Assembly (NCBI RefSeq): GCF_000524195.1
Contig: NW_020170382.1
Span: forward strand, 1,647,382 to 1,711,381
Length of the DNA: 64,000 nt
Reading direction: 5' to 3'
From: Echinococcus granulosus
Lineage: Eukaryota > Platyhelminthes > Cestoda > Cyclophyllidea > Taeniidae
The position numbers and the translations under genes were made by a program. Below are positions 11,601 through 23,900 of the stretch, piece after piece. The notes beneath the pieces were generated by a model. It saw only the letters and a list, made by a program, of their open reading frames with translations. It made no database searches and was not told where the DNA came from. Within the stretch, counting starts at the first letter, position 1, and the number at the start of each line of letters is the position of its first letter.

Positions 11601-13671
11601 AGTATTCTAATCAATAAGTAAGATTCCTCAGGGTCAAAACTTCACTTTTTAGTCCAGGTTTGACCCTCAGAAATTTCATTCCTTACCATTGGCCATCAAA
11701 CAGCTACGCAAGAAAAACTGGCCATGTAAGCTGAAAATTCATCACCAGCCTGAGTCACCAAGCTTTTTATGAAACCTCCGACAAAAGAGGGATTGCAATC
11801 ACCTTTTCTGCTCATTAAAAAAAAATTTATCATGCTGTGACTTCATAGAGAAGACTTTTCCGTGAAACTAATATAGGCTGAATTCAAGCTATTGCAAACT
11901 CAAAGTAGAAAAAGAACACAAGCAGAATTAAACATGGAAACTTAAAAGTCAATAGGTTAATGAATTACTAGACTGCCTGGAGAAAACCGATGGGCACGAG
12001 AAGCAAAGGTGGTACTTTTATGTCCTCCACTGAAAAAAAAAAAAACAACTCTGCCCTGAATGCATGTGTTAATAGCACAAACCAAAGATAAAAGATCAGT
12101 TACAAAAAGCAAATTATGGAAGCCACTAGGGTCCATGGATGGCGAACAATGGTGGTCATTTTCCGCTGACAAACCACATCTGAACGTGGCTCCTTATAAA
12201 AAGCAGTTTACGAAATCAATATCATCAACGCTAAATTAATAGAATAAACTTTTACTTAGTAGGCAACTTCCAGCAATTAGTGCTAAAGTTAGCTCACAGT
12301 GCAACGCTAACTAAAAAGGCAAAAAAAGTTTAAGTGCCATTTGTGATAACAAGAAATATGGATATATTGGCACCCAGTGCTTAGGCTAATCAATAGATTG
12401 TACGGGCAGTTATGTGCCCAAAGAGAAGTATGACTTTACCACCACATTCAAGCCTAACCTTGCAAATCCTATCTAGTAAAAATAACGACCAAACTCCAAC
12501 CAACTGTTTTAGATTAAGAGTCAGAAGACTGCTTAAGAAAAGCAGAACGAAGAAACACGAAATTCAGTTATTTGTTATTTGATGACTCTCCGTCCTTCCT
12601 GTGGCAATACTAACAGCCAAAACTCAGTATCGCAAGAAATTCAAAGGTTACTGCACTGACTCACATCAGAGGAGGGAGCCGGAGGTGGTGGAGGCGGGGG
12701 TGGAGGAGCACCTGAGGCAGCACCTCTGCTTCCCCACGTCAGTCCCGCGGGGTAGTAGGTGACTGTGATGTCCTTCAATTGATTCCACACATCTAACAGC
12801 GCGTGCACCCACTCTACGTGTTTATCGTCCCTATAAACCAAAAATCGATAGGTAGGTAAAAGAGTTGATTGATCATCCTGATAATAAGAGGTCTTATAAG
12901 TGTCCGAGGTGAAATTATTAGCACTTAAGCACACAATTTTGGACCCAAGATAAATGCTCGACAAGAAAACCTAGCTACCAAAAGAAAGCAATAAATATTT
13001 TAAAGAGTTTGTGAGTCTTGAGTAGAATACGCATTGCAGTAGAAACAATAGATTAATTTCTAACTTACTTGCCCTTGAATTCCTTCAGTATTCGGTTCGT
13101 GTAGAATTTTCCCGACTCTACCATTTCATCGATAAATTTTGCGGGTGAATCCGGCTAAGAATACCCATAAAATGCAAGAAATCTTCAACATACTACAGCA
13201 ACCCATCCCAAGGCAGCAACGGATCCGGCAATGGCAGACAAATGATTGAAATAAGCACTTTTCTGATTTCGATCCTTGAATTCGGCAACTTTTTGGATAG
13301 CATCAGAGCATGGTCTAAGGACAACCGGGAGTTGTGAGTCGGTCGGTTTCGCCATTCCGGAAGACGATTTTATAAAATTAGATTCAGCTTTGAAAGCCGC
13401 AATCAACAAATCACACTACCACGCGCCTCAAAGTTAATCGACTCTATACCTGTTCTTTAACATCTGTGCCAATTTTTACGCTAAGTGAGGACAGCCTCTG
13501 AAGAGGACCGTCAACAATACTATCGAGAGAAGGCATGTCAGAAGACTGAATCAGTTGTAAATTATTAGTGTTCTCTGTTGCTAATTTGTTAGACCTTTCT
13601 CGAATAGCTGCTGTTTCCAAGCGATCAGCTATATTTTCAAGACGCTCTACAAGTTTTGTTAACTTATCCAT
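8568..13671 (-). CDS. CAP: Adenylyl cyclase-associated protein (CAP / Srv2), 9 exons
   Basis: CAP is a cytosolic actin regulator. Its N-terminal half helps cofilin take filaments apart, and its C-terminal half recharges ADP-actin with ATP. In transcript order the exons are 13671-13450, 13415-13194, 13154-13069, 12830-12665, 10665-10429, 9613-9490, 9040-8958, 8873-8730 and 8648-8568. All phases agree and give 454 residues (human CAP1 has 475). The N-terminus has the RLE oligomerisation motif (LVERLENIADRLE). The helical folded domain has FYTNRILKEFKGK. A run of nine prolines lies near residue 220. The WH2 segment includes LRKVTDDMKTHKNP (about 255-268). The C-terminal CARP domain (from about 300) includes VYIFKCVDSVVHVKGK and PTISIDKTNGCHVYL. 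The first two introns are only 34 and 39 bases. It shares a 939-base upstream region with the divergent furin-like gene. Confidence 0.94.
8730..8873 (-). CDS. CAP: CAP exon 8
   Basis: It encodes 48 residues of the CARP beta-helix (PTISIDKTNGCHVYLSEQ, then SSEVNIHVP). It is phase 0 at both ends, with donor GTGAGT after GGAGACTTC. Confidence 0.93.
8958..9040 (-). CDS. CAP: CAP exon 7
   Basis: It encodes SCKKTSLLFDTVIASIDVVN..., the family's DNCKKLGLVFDDVV block. The codon for the Asp before it is split with exon 6. Confidence 0.93.
9041..9489 (-). other. CAP intron 6
   Basis: This 449-base intron has GTACGT at its 5' end and TTTCAG at its 3' end on the minus strand. I see nothing else recognisable in it. 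Confidence 0.8.
9490..9613 (-). CDS. CAP: CAP exon 6
   Basis: It encodes ENQVGNREIVIEAKEKETVYIFKCVDSVVHVKGKLNSIVL, the start of the CARP fold. It begins at phase 0 after TTGTAG and ends with one base of a split Asp codon. Confidence 0.93.
9614..10428 (-). other. CAP intron 5
   Basis: This is an 815-base intron with GTGAGC donor and TTGTAG acceptor. I see no repeat or nested gene that I can support. Confidence 0.75.
10429..10665 (-). CDS. CAP: CAP exon 5 (WH2 region)
   Basis: It encodes residues 233-311: LFSEINRGDAVAKGLRKVTDD is the actin-binding WH2 motif, followed by a Pro/Ala/Lys linker and ELIGNKWVV, the first strand leading to the CARP domain. Confidence 0.93.
10666..12664 (-). other. 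CAP intron 4
   Basis: This is a 1,999-base intron. A G+C-richer patch at about 10740-11000 is open on the minus strand (82 codons) but resembles nothing I know and has no clear splice pair. The rest is AT-rich with no features I recognise. Confidence 0.7.
12665..12830 (-). CDS. CAP: CAP exon 4 (polyproline)
   Basis: It encodes HVEWVHALLDVWNQLKD, the end of the helical domain, then the polyproline run that in CAP proteins binds profilin or SH3 proteins. The donor is GTGAGT after TCTGAT. Confidence 0.93.
13069..13154 (-). CDS. CAP: CAP exon 3
   Basis: It encodes PDSPAKFIDEMVESGKFYTN and RILKEFKGK, matching the KEMNDAAMFYTNRVLKEYK block of CAP1. The last Lys codon is split with exon 4. Confidence 0.93.
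13194..13415 (-). CDS. CAP: CAP exon 2
   Basis: It encodes 74 residues with FKDRNQKSAYFNHLSAIAGS and ALGWVAV. Flanking introns are 34 bases (13416-13449) and 39 bases (13155-13193). I placed the donor at GTATGT, which keeps phase 0; a GTAGTA donor three bases upstream would remove one Val. Confidence 0.9.
13450..13671 (-). CDS. CAP: CAP exon 1
   Basis: ATG 13671 gives MDKLTKLVERLENIADRLE, aligning with the CAP1 N-terminus. There are 74 codons, phase 0, with donor CAG|GTATAG. Confidence 0.92.
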
Positions 13672-14138
13672 CTACTACCGGAAATAAAGTTCTTTGCCTA
13701 AGGAAACAGCACACCAAAGGTTTGCTTCCTGGTTGGTCAGAAAGCCCTTTGCAAACGCGCAGCTCTGATGAAAAATTAAAACAAATCTCATAATTTGCAT
13801 TCATTTCTAGTTTTTAACGCAAAAAGCCAACCATGTCAAAAATAAACTAAGTTGCAACTAAAAGATTTGTTGCTTATTGTTGCTTCTATATTCCTTTTGT
13901 TCTTTATTATTCATAATGAAGATAAATGCAGAATTCACCTTCTTGTATCAGAACACACCCAACATTTTTTAAGGTGTTCTATGCGAAAATCAAGTGAGCA
14001 GTTTTTTTTCAAAAAGGCGGGCGCGCAAATGAGATGGCTTGCTTGCATATAACTATTTTTCTATCACCAAATCACCAGGGCAATCGCGTTCGCGACTGAA
14101 CCGATCATGAAGAGCTGTGTAATCTTATCCCATTAAAA

Positions 14139-14219
14139 TGTAGCGTCCCGAGACTCCCTGAAGACGAAAGAAGACAAAATACTCGGGCAGAATATATATA
14201 TTCAGCACAAAGAAGGTGT
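14139..14219 (-). mobile_element. LTR copy A, cut by assembly gap
   Basis: It starts TGTAGCGTCCCGAG and carries GACGAAAG and AATACTCGGGCAGAATAT, nearly the same as the copy at 62212-62394 read on the minus strand (about 70 of the first 79 bases agree by eye). The copy runs into the N gap. Strand is given relative to the integrase-linked copy. Confidence 0.8.
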
Positions 14220-14319
14220 NNNNNNNNNNNNNNNNNNNNNNNNNNNNNNNNNNNNNNNNNNNNNNNNNNNNNNNNNNNNNNNNNNNNNNNNNNNNNNNNN
14301 NNNNNNNNNNNNNNNNNNN
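14220..14319. other. Assembly gap, 100 N
   Basis: There are exactly 100 N inside or beside LTR copy A. A collapsed or unresolved LTR element is a likely cause. The sequence right of the gap does not obviously continue the LTR. Confidence 0.99.
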
Positions 14320-14610
14320 CGCGCTACAAAACATGCGACATGCATCAAATCACGCATATTTTGTTATGCGTTCAAATGCATCAACGAAAATGCAGTATAA
14401 TCAGCTCGTCTATTTGAATGCCGGTTGCCCCATTCCCGTGGTATTCCTGCGGTAGCAGCGGCACTCGGTTCAACTTTTAATGGGACTGTAAATCGTCCCG
14501 ATGTATTAGTTTTTGCTGAATCGCTGAGTCCATCCAGATTCATCTAATTTGTTCTTATTGCTGTCGTCATGGTGTAATATTGGTTGTACTTAACACAAGT
14601 CGGTCTCTAC

Positions 14611-14928
14611 ATGCCCTCCTATATTTCCCACAATTTCGGCGAACTTGAGAGGTCCATAAAAGTTTGTTTTTTCTTGTCTACTCTGTGGCTTGGGATAATA
14701 ATCCTACTTGCATTACCATTGATGGGCCTGAGTGCATCTGGAATATTACCCCCTATTGATGTCTCAAAGGAATATCAGCGTTCTTTGGATGAATTTATGA
14801 AGAATCGGTCTGTATCACATCATAAGACAGATAAACGCTTTACACCCTATTGGGCGGCTCAAGTCTATGGCGGCGAAAGTGTTGCAATGAGTTTGGCGAT
14901 CAAATACGGATTCACTTATCTCGGTGAA
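14611..14928 (+). CDS. FURIN: Furin-like exon 1 (signal segment, prodomain start)
   Basis: It encodes residues 1-106. A hydrophobic run ([20 protein letters not shown]) follows about 17 residues of N-region, long for a signal peptide, so a signal anchor is possible. [20 protein letters not shown] matches the furin prodomain. The donor is GTAAGC. Confidence 0.9.
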
Positions 14929-17900
14929 GTAAGCTGTTTTTACCCTTGCACTTCTTATTGCACCGTTCCTTGCCCAGGTTTACCCGTCCAATGCGCTTTT
15001 TTTGTAACAACTGTTATCAGCTTTGAGCTTTTCTCATTTTGTCTTTACATCGCACTGGACGATCGACAAGTTTTGGTCGAATACCTGTAGACGCTGGGTA
15101 TCTTGCAGTACACGCTCAAATTTAACTTTATTCTATAATCTAGACTGAATCACTTTACTGTGTTCTACTATATTCGTTATTTGTGCAGACTTAAGCAATT
15201 TGGTTTATCCTATTGCTTGTTGAAATTCAGTCCTTTTATTCATTCTTGTTACACATGGAAATCGACCGTTTTGAGTAGCTCGTTTGTATATTAGGGTTTG
15301 TAAACCCTTAGTTCACGGATAATAATGGTTTTTTTCCATGCACGAGAGCAAACGTAATTTCTGTATGAACTTTTTTTAGATTATGCCAGGAATATACTAT
15401 TTCCGACATCGGAGGGTAGCAAAGCGTTCTCTTCATCAGAACGTTTTCCATCAGAAGCAACTGTACTTTGACCCGAATGTGAGTCTTTCATTCTCTGAGA
15501 ATTTCTTGAGTCCTATTAACTGCTCAGGTTAAGACATAAGTGGATCCTTGATATCTGAAGAATCGAGACTCAGACCATTGCATAGGCTCTTTTTTTACAC
15601 TCTGATATTTGGCGCTACTTCCTTCGCTTACTCAGCTACGTCTGACACCTGCTCATAAGGGCAGCTATTGCCTTCTCTTTCATCCTGCATTCGCAACTAC
15701 TGAACAGTTTCGATGGCGACTTCAGTGATGACAGTGGCTGTGATAGCATTCCTTTGATCTTGTTCGAAATGCGTCCTTGTCGCAATCACCTAAATTTTCC
15801 AATATCGTTACCTTCCCGTGGACTTCTTCACGTTTTCCATCAATATTATCATGATGCTTTCGAGGAGCACTGCAGAGTTGGAATTATTTGATATTCGTAT
15901 TGAAGGGGGCAGAAGTGTTGCTCTATTTCTTCAAATTATGTAGTCGTGAGCCTATGCTAATTTAAGGGTTGATATTTTCTTTCCTTTGGAAAACACACCT
16001 CATTAGCTTTACACTTTCTCCGCTGACATATAAAAGCCAACTACCAAATTGATCTGGGGTGGGATTTGCAGCCGAGTTTCGGGTTTTACTTTCCTTTTGA
16101 TCTTTACAAATTGTTGTAAATTCCCAGTTACCTTCAGTGTTGTGCCTGATAGGATCTACTGTTAGCTGAAAGTAAACACCTTGTAATTGTTCCGCACTAT
16201 AAATGATCATCTTGGGATTTAGCCCTTCGATTTCACCTCCCCTTTACTCCACAGGGGACCCCTGACCCCAGCAATCGACTGCCGTTGCCATCAATCCATC
16301 CCCTCCCCTGCACCCAATCACACTATACATTGACAAATCGTGTTAGGATATCCTTGTCCTAGCGCTCTTTCTGTTTCTACGACTTCAATTCCCATGACAT
16401 TTTGTTTGGTTAATTTTTACGCCAAAAAATAGTGTCTAAATATGTGTGTATAGATTTTAACTTAATTTTACCTGAATCATTTGTCGTTGAGATGAAACAC
16501 GTGCCCATTACCATTAATCACTAGTAAAAGCTGGGGATTTGCTGTCGGAGTTTGGTGTATTCGACTCGATTTGATGGGTTAGGTTACCCACTGCAACCGG
16601 CATACTTCATCTGTTTCTTGTAAGCCATTTCAACTCTACGCGGATGTCGAAAAACTAGAACGACGGTCAATCTCACTCTTCTATTGCATCATTTTATCCT
16701 CCAAATCTGAAGTGTTTTCGTTTATATGTTCAGTCTTACCTAATACTTCTAGCATCTAGCAAATTCGCTGCTAGGTCTTGTATTTACGATGAGCGTGACT
16801 TAATCTTGGTAAATGGAAGAATAAATGGAGAGAAAATTCTAACTTTATCAACCACGAGTTTCAGTTGGTTTGATTTGCCACTTAGAAATTCGGCTCCTTG
16901 ATATTTGGGTCTTGGGTTTTTGCCCCTTCTATCCCACAATTTTTGCTTGACTGTGTTACGATTTCAATCGATTTTTTTGGGATACAAAAACCATGGTAAC
17001 GACCATTTGTTCGGGTCTCGGAGTATCTATTTTCGGAATATCATTACTTCCACACGTAATTCCCATATAATACAACTTTTGGAATCCTAAGAACGATGTC
17101 TCCTTACAATAGAAGGTTAAGCTGGATTTTGAAATTCTTAGAGCCTTGTTGTTTTAATTTGAAATATGAATGCAATATGCTTAATGAAATACAATTTGAC
17201 AGGAAGTAATGCTACACATTGATAACAACAAATAACTAGGGGAAAAACGCCATCCTTCAGTCCATTAATGTCACTGACGTTTGAAGGGGTTCAGGTTTTA
17301 AGTGATTCTCATATTACTAGCTTCCACATAATGATGCTTTTGAGCGTGCTTTACTATTTGTGAGAACGGAACGGAGCCTACGTTTCCGTGTTTATTTTTA
17401 TAAGGTCTTAAGCATGCGTTTTTCCGATTCCACTAAACATGGATATCCCGTTCTCGTTTTAGGGTTGTGATCAACAAATCTCGGAGGGTTTACCTCTTAC
17501 TTAATAATAAAGTAATCATGGAAATTGGCCCAACTTACGTTTTTCCTGCTTGAAGCTTTTTCGCACTTCCCGGTGGACAGTTAATCTCCCAAGTCTCTGC
17601 ATCCATCTCAGTAATTTTAAGTGGGATACAAAGAGGTGGATTAAAAAATGATCCATACTTTTTTCTCCCTTTCTTTTCTCCACCTCGTCAATTATGACGA
17701 TTGGAGGTATTGTCGCCTATTTTCGGGTTAGTAATCAGACAAGTTGTCGTATTATTTGCACAAAGGGCGCGAGAGGACTTAAAGGAAGCTTGTACTGTCT
17801 GCTACAATAGAGTTAAGTTGTTTGCGGTCGAGTGCTTCCGCAATTGCCGACAAAAATCTTCCATTTACTAACCGATTTACCAAAAGAGCATCATGCTCCA

Positions 17901-20900
17901 CCAAAACATCTCTCTTCAACCTAGGGGTTAATGTATTCCCCGTTTGTTTTGTGTATCTCTGGCTATTGTAATCAGATGAAAGCTAGCAATTCTTTCTCGG
18001 AAGTTTCTTTCTCCAAACCTTCACAATCTGTTTGCCTCCTCCTTATTCATATTTTCCGACGTTTAATTAAACGGTCATGTTCTAATACACTACAAAATGG
18101 TAACTTATTTTTGTGTTGAAGTGATTGAAGGGGCTTGGAAACGTGACACTTGTCTATGCTCCACACAAATTTGGTAACAGTGAATCTGCTATTTATTTTT
18201 AAACCCTATCGGTATCGCAGCTACCCGTTGTTGACGACTGTCTCTAGTGCTGTTTGGTTTTACGACTAAAGCTATCTGCATTTAATCTCTGCAAGCTCAT
18301 TAACCTTTCTTTCGTCTCAGTAATTGCTGTTGTTATGGAAAATACCGCTTTTTTCACACTTTCCCGAACATGACAACGACTGAAACCAGGGATGAATTCA
18401 CATGCAATTCGTGTGAGAGATATCAGAAGCCATCTGGAATGTTTGACTTCAAATGTAAATGTCATCAAATGGCAAAGTTCGACTATTTTTAGTGGCAAAA
18501 CACTAACGGATTTCATGGCCCCTCCCATTTGCAACTTGATTTGGAATCAAAGTAAAACGGCACTTTTGTGGGCTCTTGATAAGGCCATTGCAAGGCAGAC
18601 CTCTTCCCACACTCATATATGGGTCGATTAAAAGTGTTCATCGTTTCGGGTAGGTGCTAATGTCGAATCCCTTTCGGGCTTCAAGAATGAATGTCGCTAC
18701 TCTTCTAGCCGCCGTCTTGACTCATCCTTAGGATCCCATGTCGACGCCAGAAGGAGTCGCGTCCCTCTTTGGGAGACAGTTCACCCACAAATGGGCTCAC
18801 TTATGAGCCGATAAAGGAAAGTGAAGTTTATTAGGCATTACCCATCATGTTGATATCATTTTTTCCGCATTACCACTCACTACACATTCGCGGCGGCAGT
18901 GTTGACTCCCCCGAATGGGAGTAGGTGATGAAATTGTAGTACCTGAGTTGTCTCAGGTTGTGGAAGGTATGGCAGTCCGGAAGTAGTCTTATTATTTGGC
19001 TCATGGAGGACTGTGGGATTGGTGGCGCAGCGCCGCACAAAATCGTTGAGAGCTCGTACACCCAGTTATTCACACCTGGAGCGGAGCCATTATTCTGTTG
19101 CATAGTCCCTTTTCTCTTGGGCGTTGTCCTCAGCGTATCATGTGGTCACTCTCCTACTTCGGCTGTCAAACCAATAGCAATGATCATAAGCAATTTTTCA
19201 TCACCACGAGAACAATTTCGTCCTATTCGTGAAATTCGTTGTAAGAATTCATGTGCTATTTGCTTTTCCTGAGAATTTCTACTTAAAAGCAAAATTGGCC
19301 TATTTTTATACGCCTTTTGCATTCCTTCCTCCTTTTCACTTCAATGTTGTACGACCGTTGGTAGTTTAGACCAAGGCGTGAGATAGAGAGGGTTGATGTA
19401 TTCACCTAAAACGGCAATACCACTCTTGTGTAGTAAAGTGGTTCACATTGCCAATATCATTCTCCTAGGTGCTTGTTTACACCACATTTGGCAGCATCAG
19501 GGAGGCATGTTCACTCTCCTAAACATACACAAAAAAAAACATGACCGTGTCGTGCAACTTTGATGCCCAATTCTACATGCTTGCCGCCAGGATGTGGTCG
19601 GATTGTCGATCGTAAACAGCCCTTCCACTTGCCTCTGGAAGTGGTACTTCTGGACGGGGTTTGATGTGCCTCCCCTTGCCTTCACCCCACCCCGAGCCAA
19701 AGTGAGATTCGAACTCTGCCGATGATCACCCGGTTTCCTTTTGGTCTGTATTGCTTTACCACGAAGCAGTAAGGTCTGGTTCTCTAACTCTCGTATCCAC
19801 TCCGTCGGACTTGTAAAGTTGTTTATGTCGCAGCACCCGAGTAAACAGTTGCATGCAAAGTTTCACCTTCTACTGCTTTTATTTCACGACAATTGGTACA
19901 CATACAAGACAAAAGGGTGATGAACGGTTGTTTGTTTTGGTTGAACTTCTGACAACCGCACGCGCAGTGGTCTTGAATAATGCACGCCACTCTTTCTCTC
20001 TTGCTTTTAAGCTATCAACTAAGACAGATCTGGGGACTCTTGCACTTCTAGCATTTTGTGGAATTTTTCTTGGGTATTAATGAAAGAAACTTCGGCATGT
20101 ATGTCTCCTTTTCACTGAATGGAGTTGTAAGAGAGTAAAGCGGCTCTTTGTTTTTCCCAAAAGATCGGTTAGACAATCTTTGGAATTCATTGCCTCTCGC
20201 AAACCGATAAAAAGCCCGAATTCCAAAAATTTGAAAGTGACGAGGTTAATTTGACCCATATGATCCCAAAATCCAATTTCTTTTGAAGCATTGGTCAACC
20301 AGGTTCATGCAAATGCATCTTCTCCCGCAGATTTTTGGAAGATGACAGCAATGATTCAGTCACGTTTTTTTGTCTCATTCTTTAAGCACGTTGGAGTTAT
20401 ACTTGTTTTGTATGTGGGACAAGGTTGATATTTTATATCCTCAGCACTCAGCTCACGGACACACTTGACGACCGCGTCCCCTTCCCACTGCATGGCAGAA
20501 GGCGAGATTGAAATACCCTTCATTCATTCTGCTTATTTTTGAGGGGTTTTCTTCGAATTTCCTGGCCCTCAAAAGTACGTAATGCTCCGAGCCTTTAGTA
20601 GTATGGAAGTAATGGTAATGAGCTAGTTGGGTTTTGTGCTTGGGTTTCGGAATCCATTGTGATTCTACTTTTTGATTTTTCACAGAAGTGGAAGTAGAAA
20701 AAAACCCCGAAAAAATATTCACATGGCATCCCTCTTCCTCCCTCATCAAATGAGGCGGGAAGGGTTTGGAAGCGTCCTCTATCTCCATTTTTGGGGCGAA
20801 AACAGTGATTAGCCCGTCTTTGAGGCTCCTGTCTTGTGAAAATCGTCGATGCTCAACGTTCAAACGTCTTCTGGAAGTGATCGCATTGACTCGCCACATG

Positions 20901-23900
20901 TGGTTCCACTTGTAGATGCATTAAAACTGCTTATTAGTGGTTTTGCATGAATACTTCCCCATTTCCCAGAGATTTTTTGGACGTGATTTATGGATCTAAT
21001 CCGATGCGTCGAAACTTGTGTGTCCATCCTAGTTTTGTTATTTCATTTTCGGCAGAAATCGAGGTAGAGATTGTGTGTTTCCGGTATTTTGCTCGCAAAA
21101 TAGATGACAATTCACCGAAATCTTTGACTAAACATAAAAGCATGGTCTCCACTTCATATTTAATATCGCAAATGCCATTTTACTATCCCCCAAGTTGACT
21201 GCACTTACCTGCTACTAACAAACTTAGTTTGGAATCTGTGACATTTACGGTGGATATTTAGTCCTGTCCATTTTTATCACCACGGGAAAGAAGTTTTCAC
21301 GGCCTTTAAGTAAGTAGGCGGTGTTTTGTCCCCCGCTCACTTAGTTACTCATTACCATCCCAACTCATATTAATGAGATGCACTATGGATACTAAGACTG
21401 CTCCATCCATGCGTACTGGTCAGTGAGATGGTCGAGATGTAATGGTAAGTGTCGCTGTTTTTTGTTCGCAGGTTCGATGGGCGGAGCAACAAGTGGCGAA
21501 AGTTCGAGTTAAACGCGATGTTTACCACCAACCTCCACCGAACGATCCCAGCTGGCCTCGGATGTGGTATCTGGTAGGTTATTCTGTAATTTTCTTTTCC
21601 GTGCGGTTGAGAGGGAGTTGGAGCAAAACCTCTTCCATTTGCTTACCTTTTGACGTTTGTGGGCCGTGTAATGATGTATGTTGAAATGACCTAACTAAAA
21701 GTGCATGTCCACAATGGGTGTGTACTTCTGTTGGAGAGGCGATACTAACTGGCGCGCGCGCGCGCACGTACGCACCTTCACCTTACCGCATGTTCGTCAT
21801 CTCTCCCTTCGTTGTCTGAATTTGAGTTTTACGCAGTGACTCACTCCCAGTGGTGTGGGCACATCCACGCACACAGACGCACCACCCACCCTTTGTCACT
21901 TCTTTTTTCGCCTTCTTCCCGTGTCTGAGGTACATCGATGTCTGGGTTAAAGTGTCTCCTCGGCTCCCCTCCTACTCCTCCCGAGAATCTGTGACCAGCA
22001 TTTTTCTGGAATGGTCTTATGCATGTCATGATTTGAACACTAACCTTTAGAATAGGTTATAAATCCTTTTTTGACACTGATCAAAATCCATTCGGAGTAA
22101 GAGGATCATATGCATCTTTTCTGTACTTTTTTTATGGAAAAGAGAGGATTCTTTTGTGGTGCAGTGCGTGGTCTCGTAAGTTGAGGTAAAGGAAACCCTG
22201 GTAGACAACAACGTTTGAATCGCTGAGAGATGTCAATGAAAGTAGCACAAATGCCCCTGCACCCATTTAATCCTAAAAACAGTCCTCGATAGTGTGAAGT
22301 TTGCCATACCATTATTGTGATTGAGGCCATAGTCATAAATTATTTTCTCACCAAACTCCATCAGAACACCTGGTTATCGATTGGGCCATCGATTAATAAC
22401 TGTACCGAAGTTGGGGGTCTCAATTAGGCATGGGTAGTCAATCAGCATTGTCGAAGAGTAATCGATGTCCTCAACTAATTTGCGGATGAGGTTGATGGGA
22501 GGACTGTAGATTGGAAGTGAGGATGACAACTTTATTGCTGTAAAAGTGTTCTAACTTAGTTATCAAAGTTGCATTCATGCAAACTCAGTAGAAGATAAGG
22601 TTACTTCTACACTGGTAAAATGTTGCGAAGTCAGTTTTGACTGCGAATTTGATCCCATCAACATGATCAAAAAGGCACTTGAAGTGTTTTACCTGAGCTA
22701 TGCAGTTACGGGAGTAGTGTTTGTTCGTTTTTTTCCGTTTCGTGGTCTGCCTTGACTTGGAGAAAATTGTTTCCACCGTATCGACACTTTTTTTTCAGCT
22801 AATCAACTTTGTCAAATAATCTACTTATCATGGGGAAGGGAATTTCTGCCTCTTCTAAAAAATATTACAAACAGCGCTGTATTGCTTAACTATGGTTTAA
22901 AAGAACCATTTCTACAAAATATTTGTCAGTGTATTCCGTTTACTCATTCCCCAAAGCTGTGCCGTAAGTTCTAGGCTTTGAGCTAGCGTGCTTTAATGCC
23001 AATTTTCTGCTTTTCGGGCAATTCGTTTGTTTCAGTCGTGTTTCCGCGACTGATGTTTTTTGATTAAATGAAAGGATTTTTTCAATTAGTCGAAAAGAAG
23101 TCCGACGGATGAAATTCCCTTTCCTGTTTTTACAAGTTTTTGAGCCACGGTGTGATCTTACCCACTCTCTCTCTGTTTTGCTATTTTTTCATTGGGATAC
23201 CTAATTTCCTTCCCCTTGACACGCCTTTTTGGCGTTTTTTTTTGCACCCTAAACGGAGCGTCCATTCAGCAAATGACCTCTGCCTAGGCTGGGGAACATT
23301 TAAAGGCGGAAACCCTCTCAGATTTGATTGATTAGCAAGTCACACCTTCCCCTTCTAGTGGGGGAGCCTGCGCATTTCTGCTCACAAAGTGGTGGAGTAC
23401 ACGCTCCGATGCCTTGATTATGGTCAAACGAGTCTCATTAACGGTAAGAAACGCCTTCCTGGCCTCTCTGTTGCCTTCATGAGAAGTGCACTTTAATAGG
23501 TGGGTGGGTGGGTGGGTGGGTGTGTGGGTGGGTGGGTGGGTGGGTGGGTGGTGTCTTATCTACGCAGTTTGGGGGATGGGACGCTTTCGGTCGAGCGTCG
23601 CACTCGTTTGCTAGCCCATTGAGTATGCAATGTATGCTTCCGATTTAAGTGATTGCTGACTTATTGGGAGTAATTTAGTGAATAACAATTGCTGTCGATA
23701 ATTGTTTTATGGACTGGAAGCATTAACCCCGAAATTTACAGCTTAAATTAATTGGGAATTCCAAGCTTAGTGACCTCGTGAAGGACCTGTTCACATTACC
23801 GTGATTTGATTCTGGCTCGAATTTCATCCTTTTTTCCTATGTAAACAAAATTAGAATATATGCACAAGGTTTGTAAATTACTTTGTTCTTAAGGCCGGGT

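Larger units (their letters stand above)
13672..14610. promoter_or_regulatory. Divergent upstream region of CAP and the furin-like gene
   Basis: The two start codons are 939 bases apart and point away from each other, so both promoters should lie here. I see no clear TATA box. An LTR fragment and a 100-N gap occupy 14139-14319. Confidence 0.5.

Noticed and set aside
20453..20899. 148-codon minus-strand frame in convertase intron 2
   Set aside because: The longest frame in the introns, but the translation has no domain, signal or splice support. A frame this long can arise by chance in so many kilobases.
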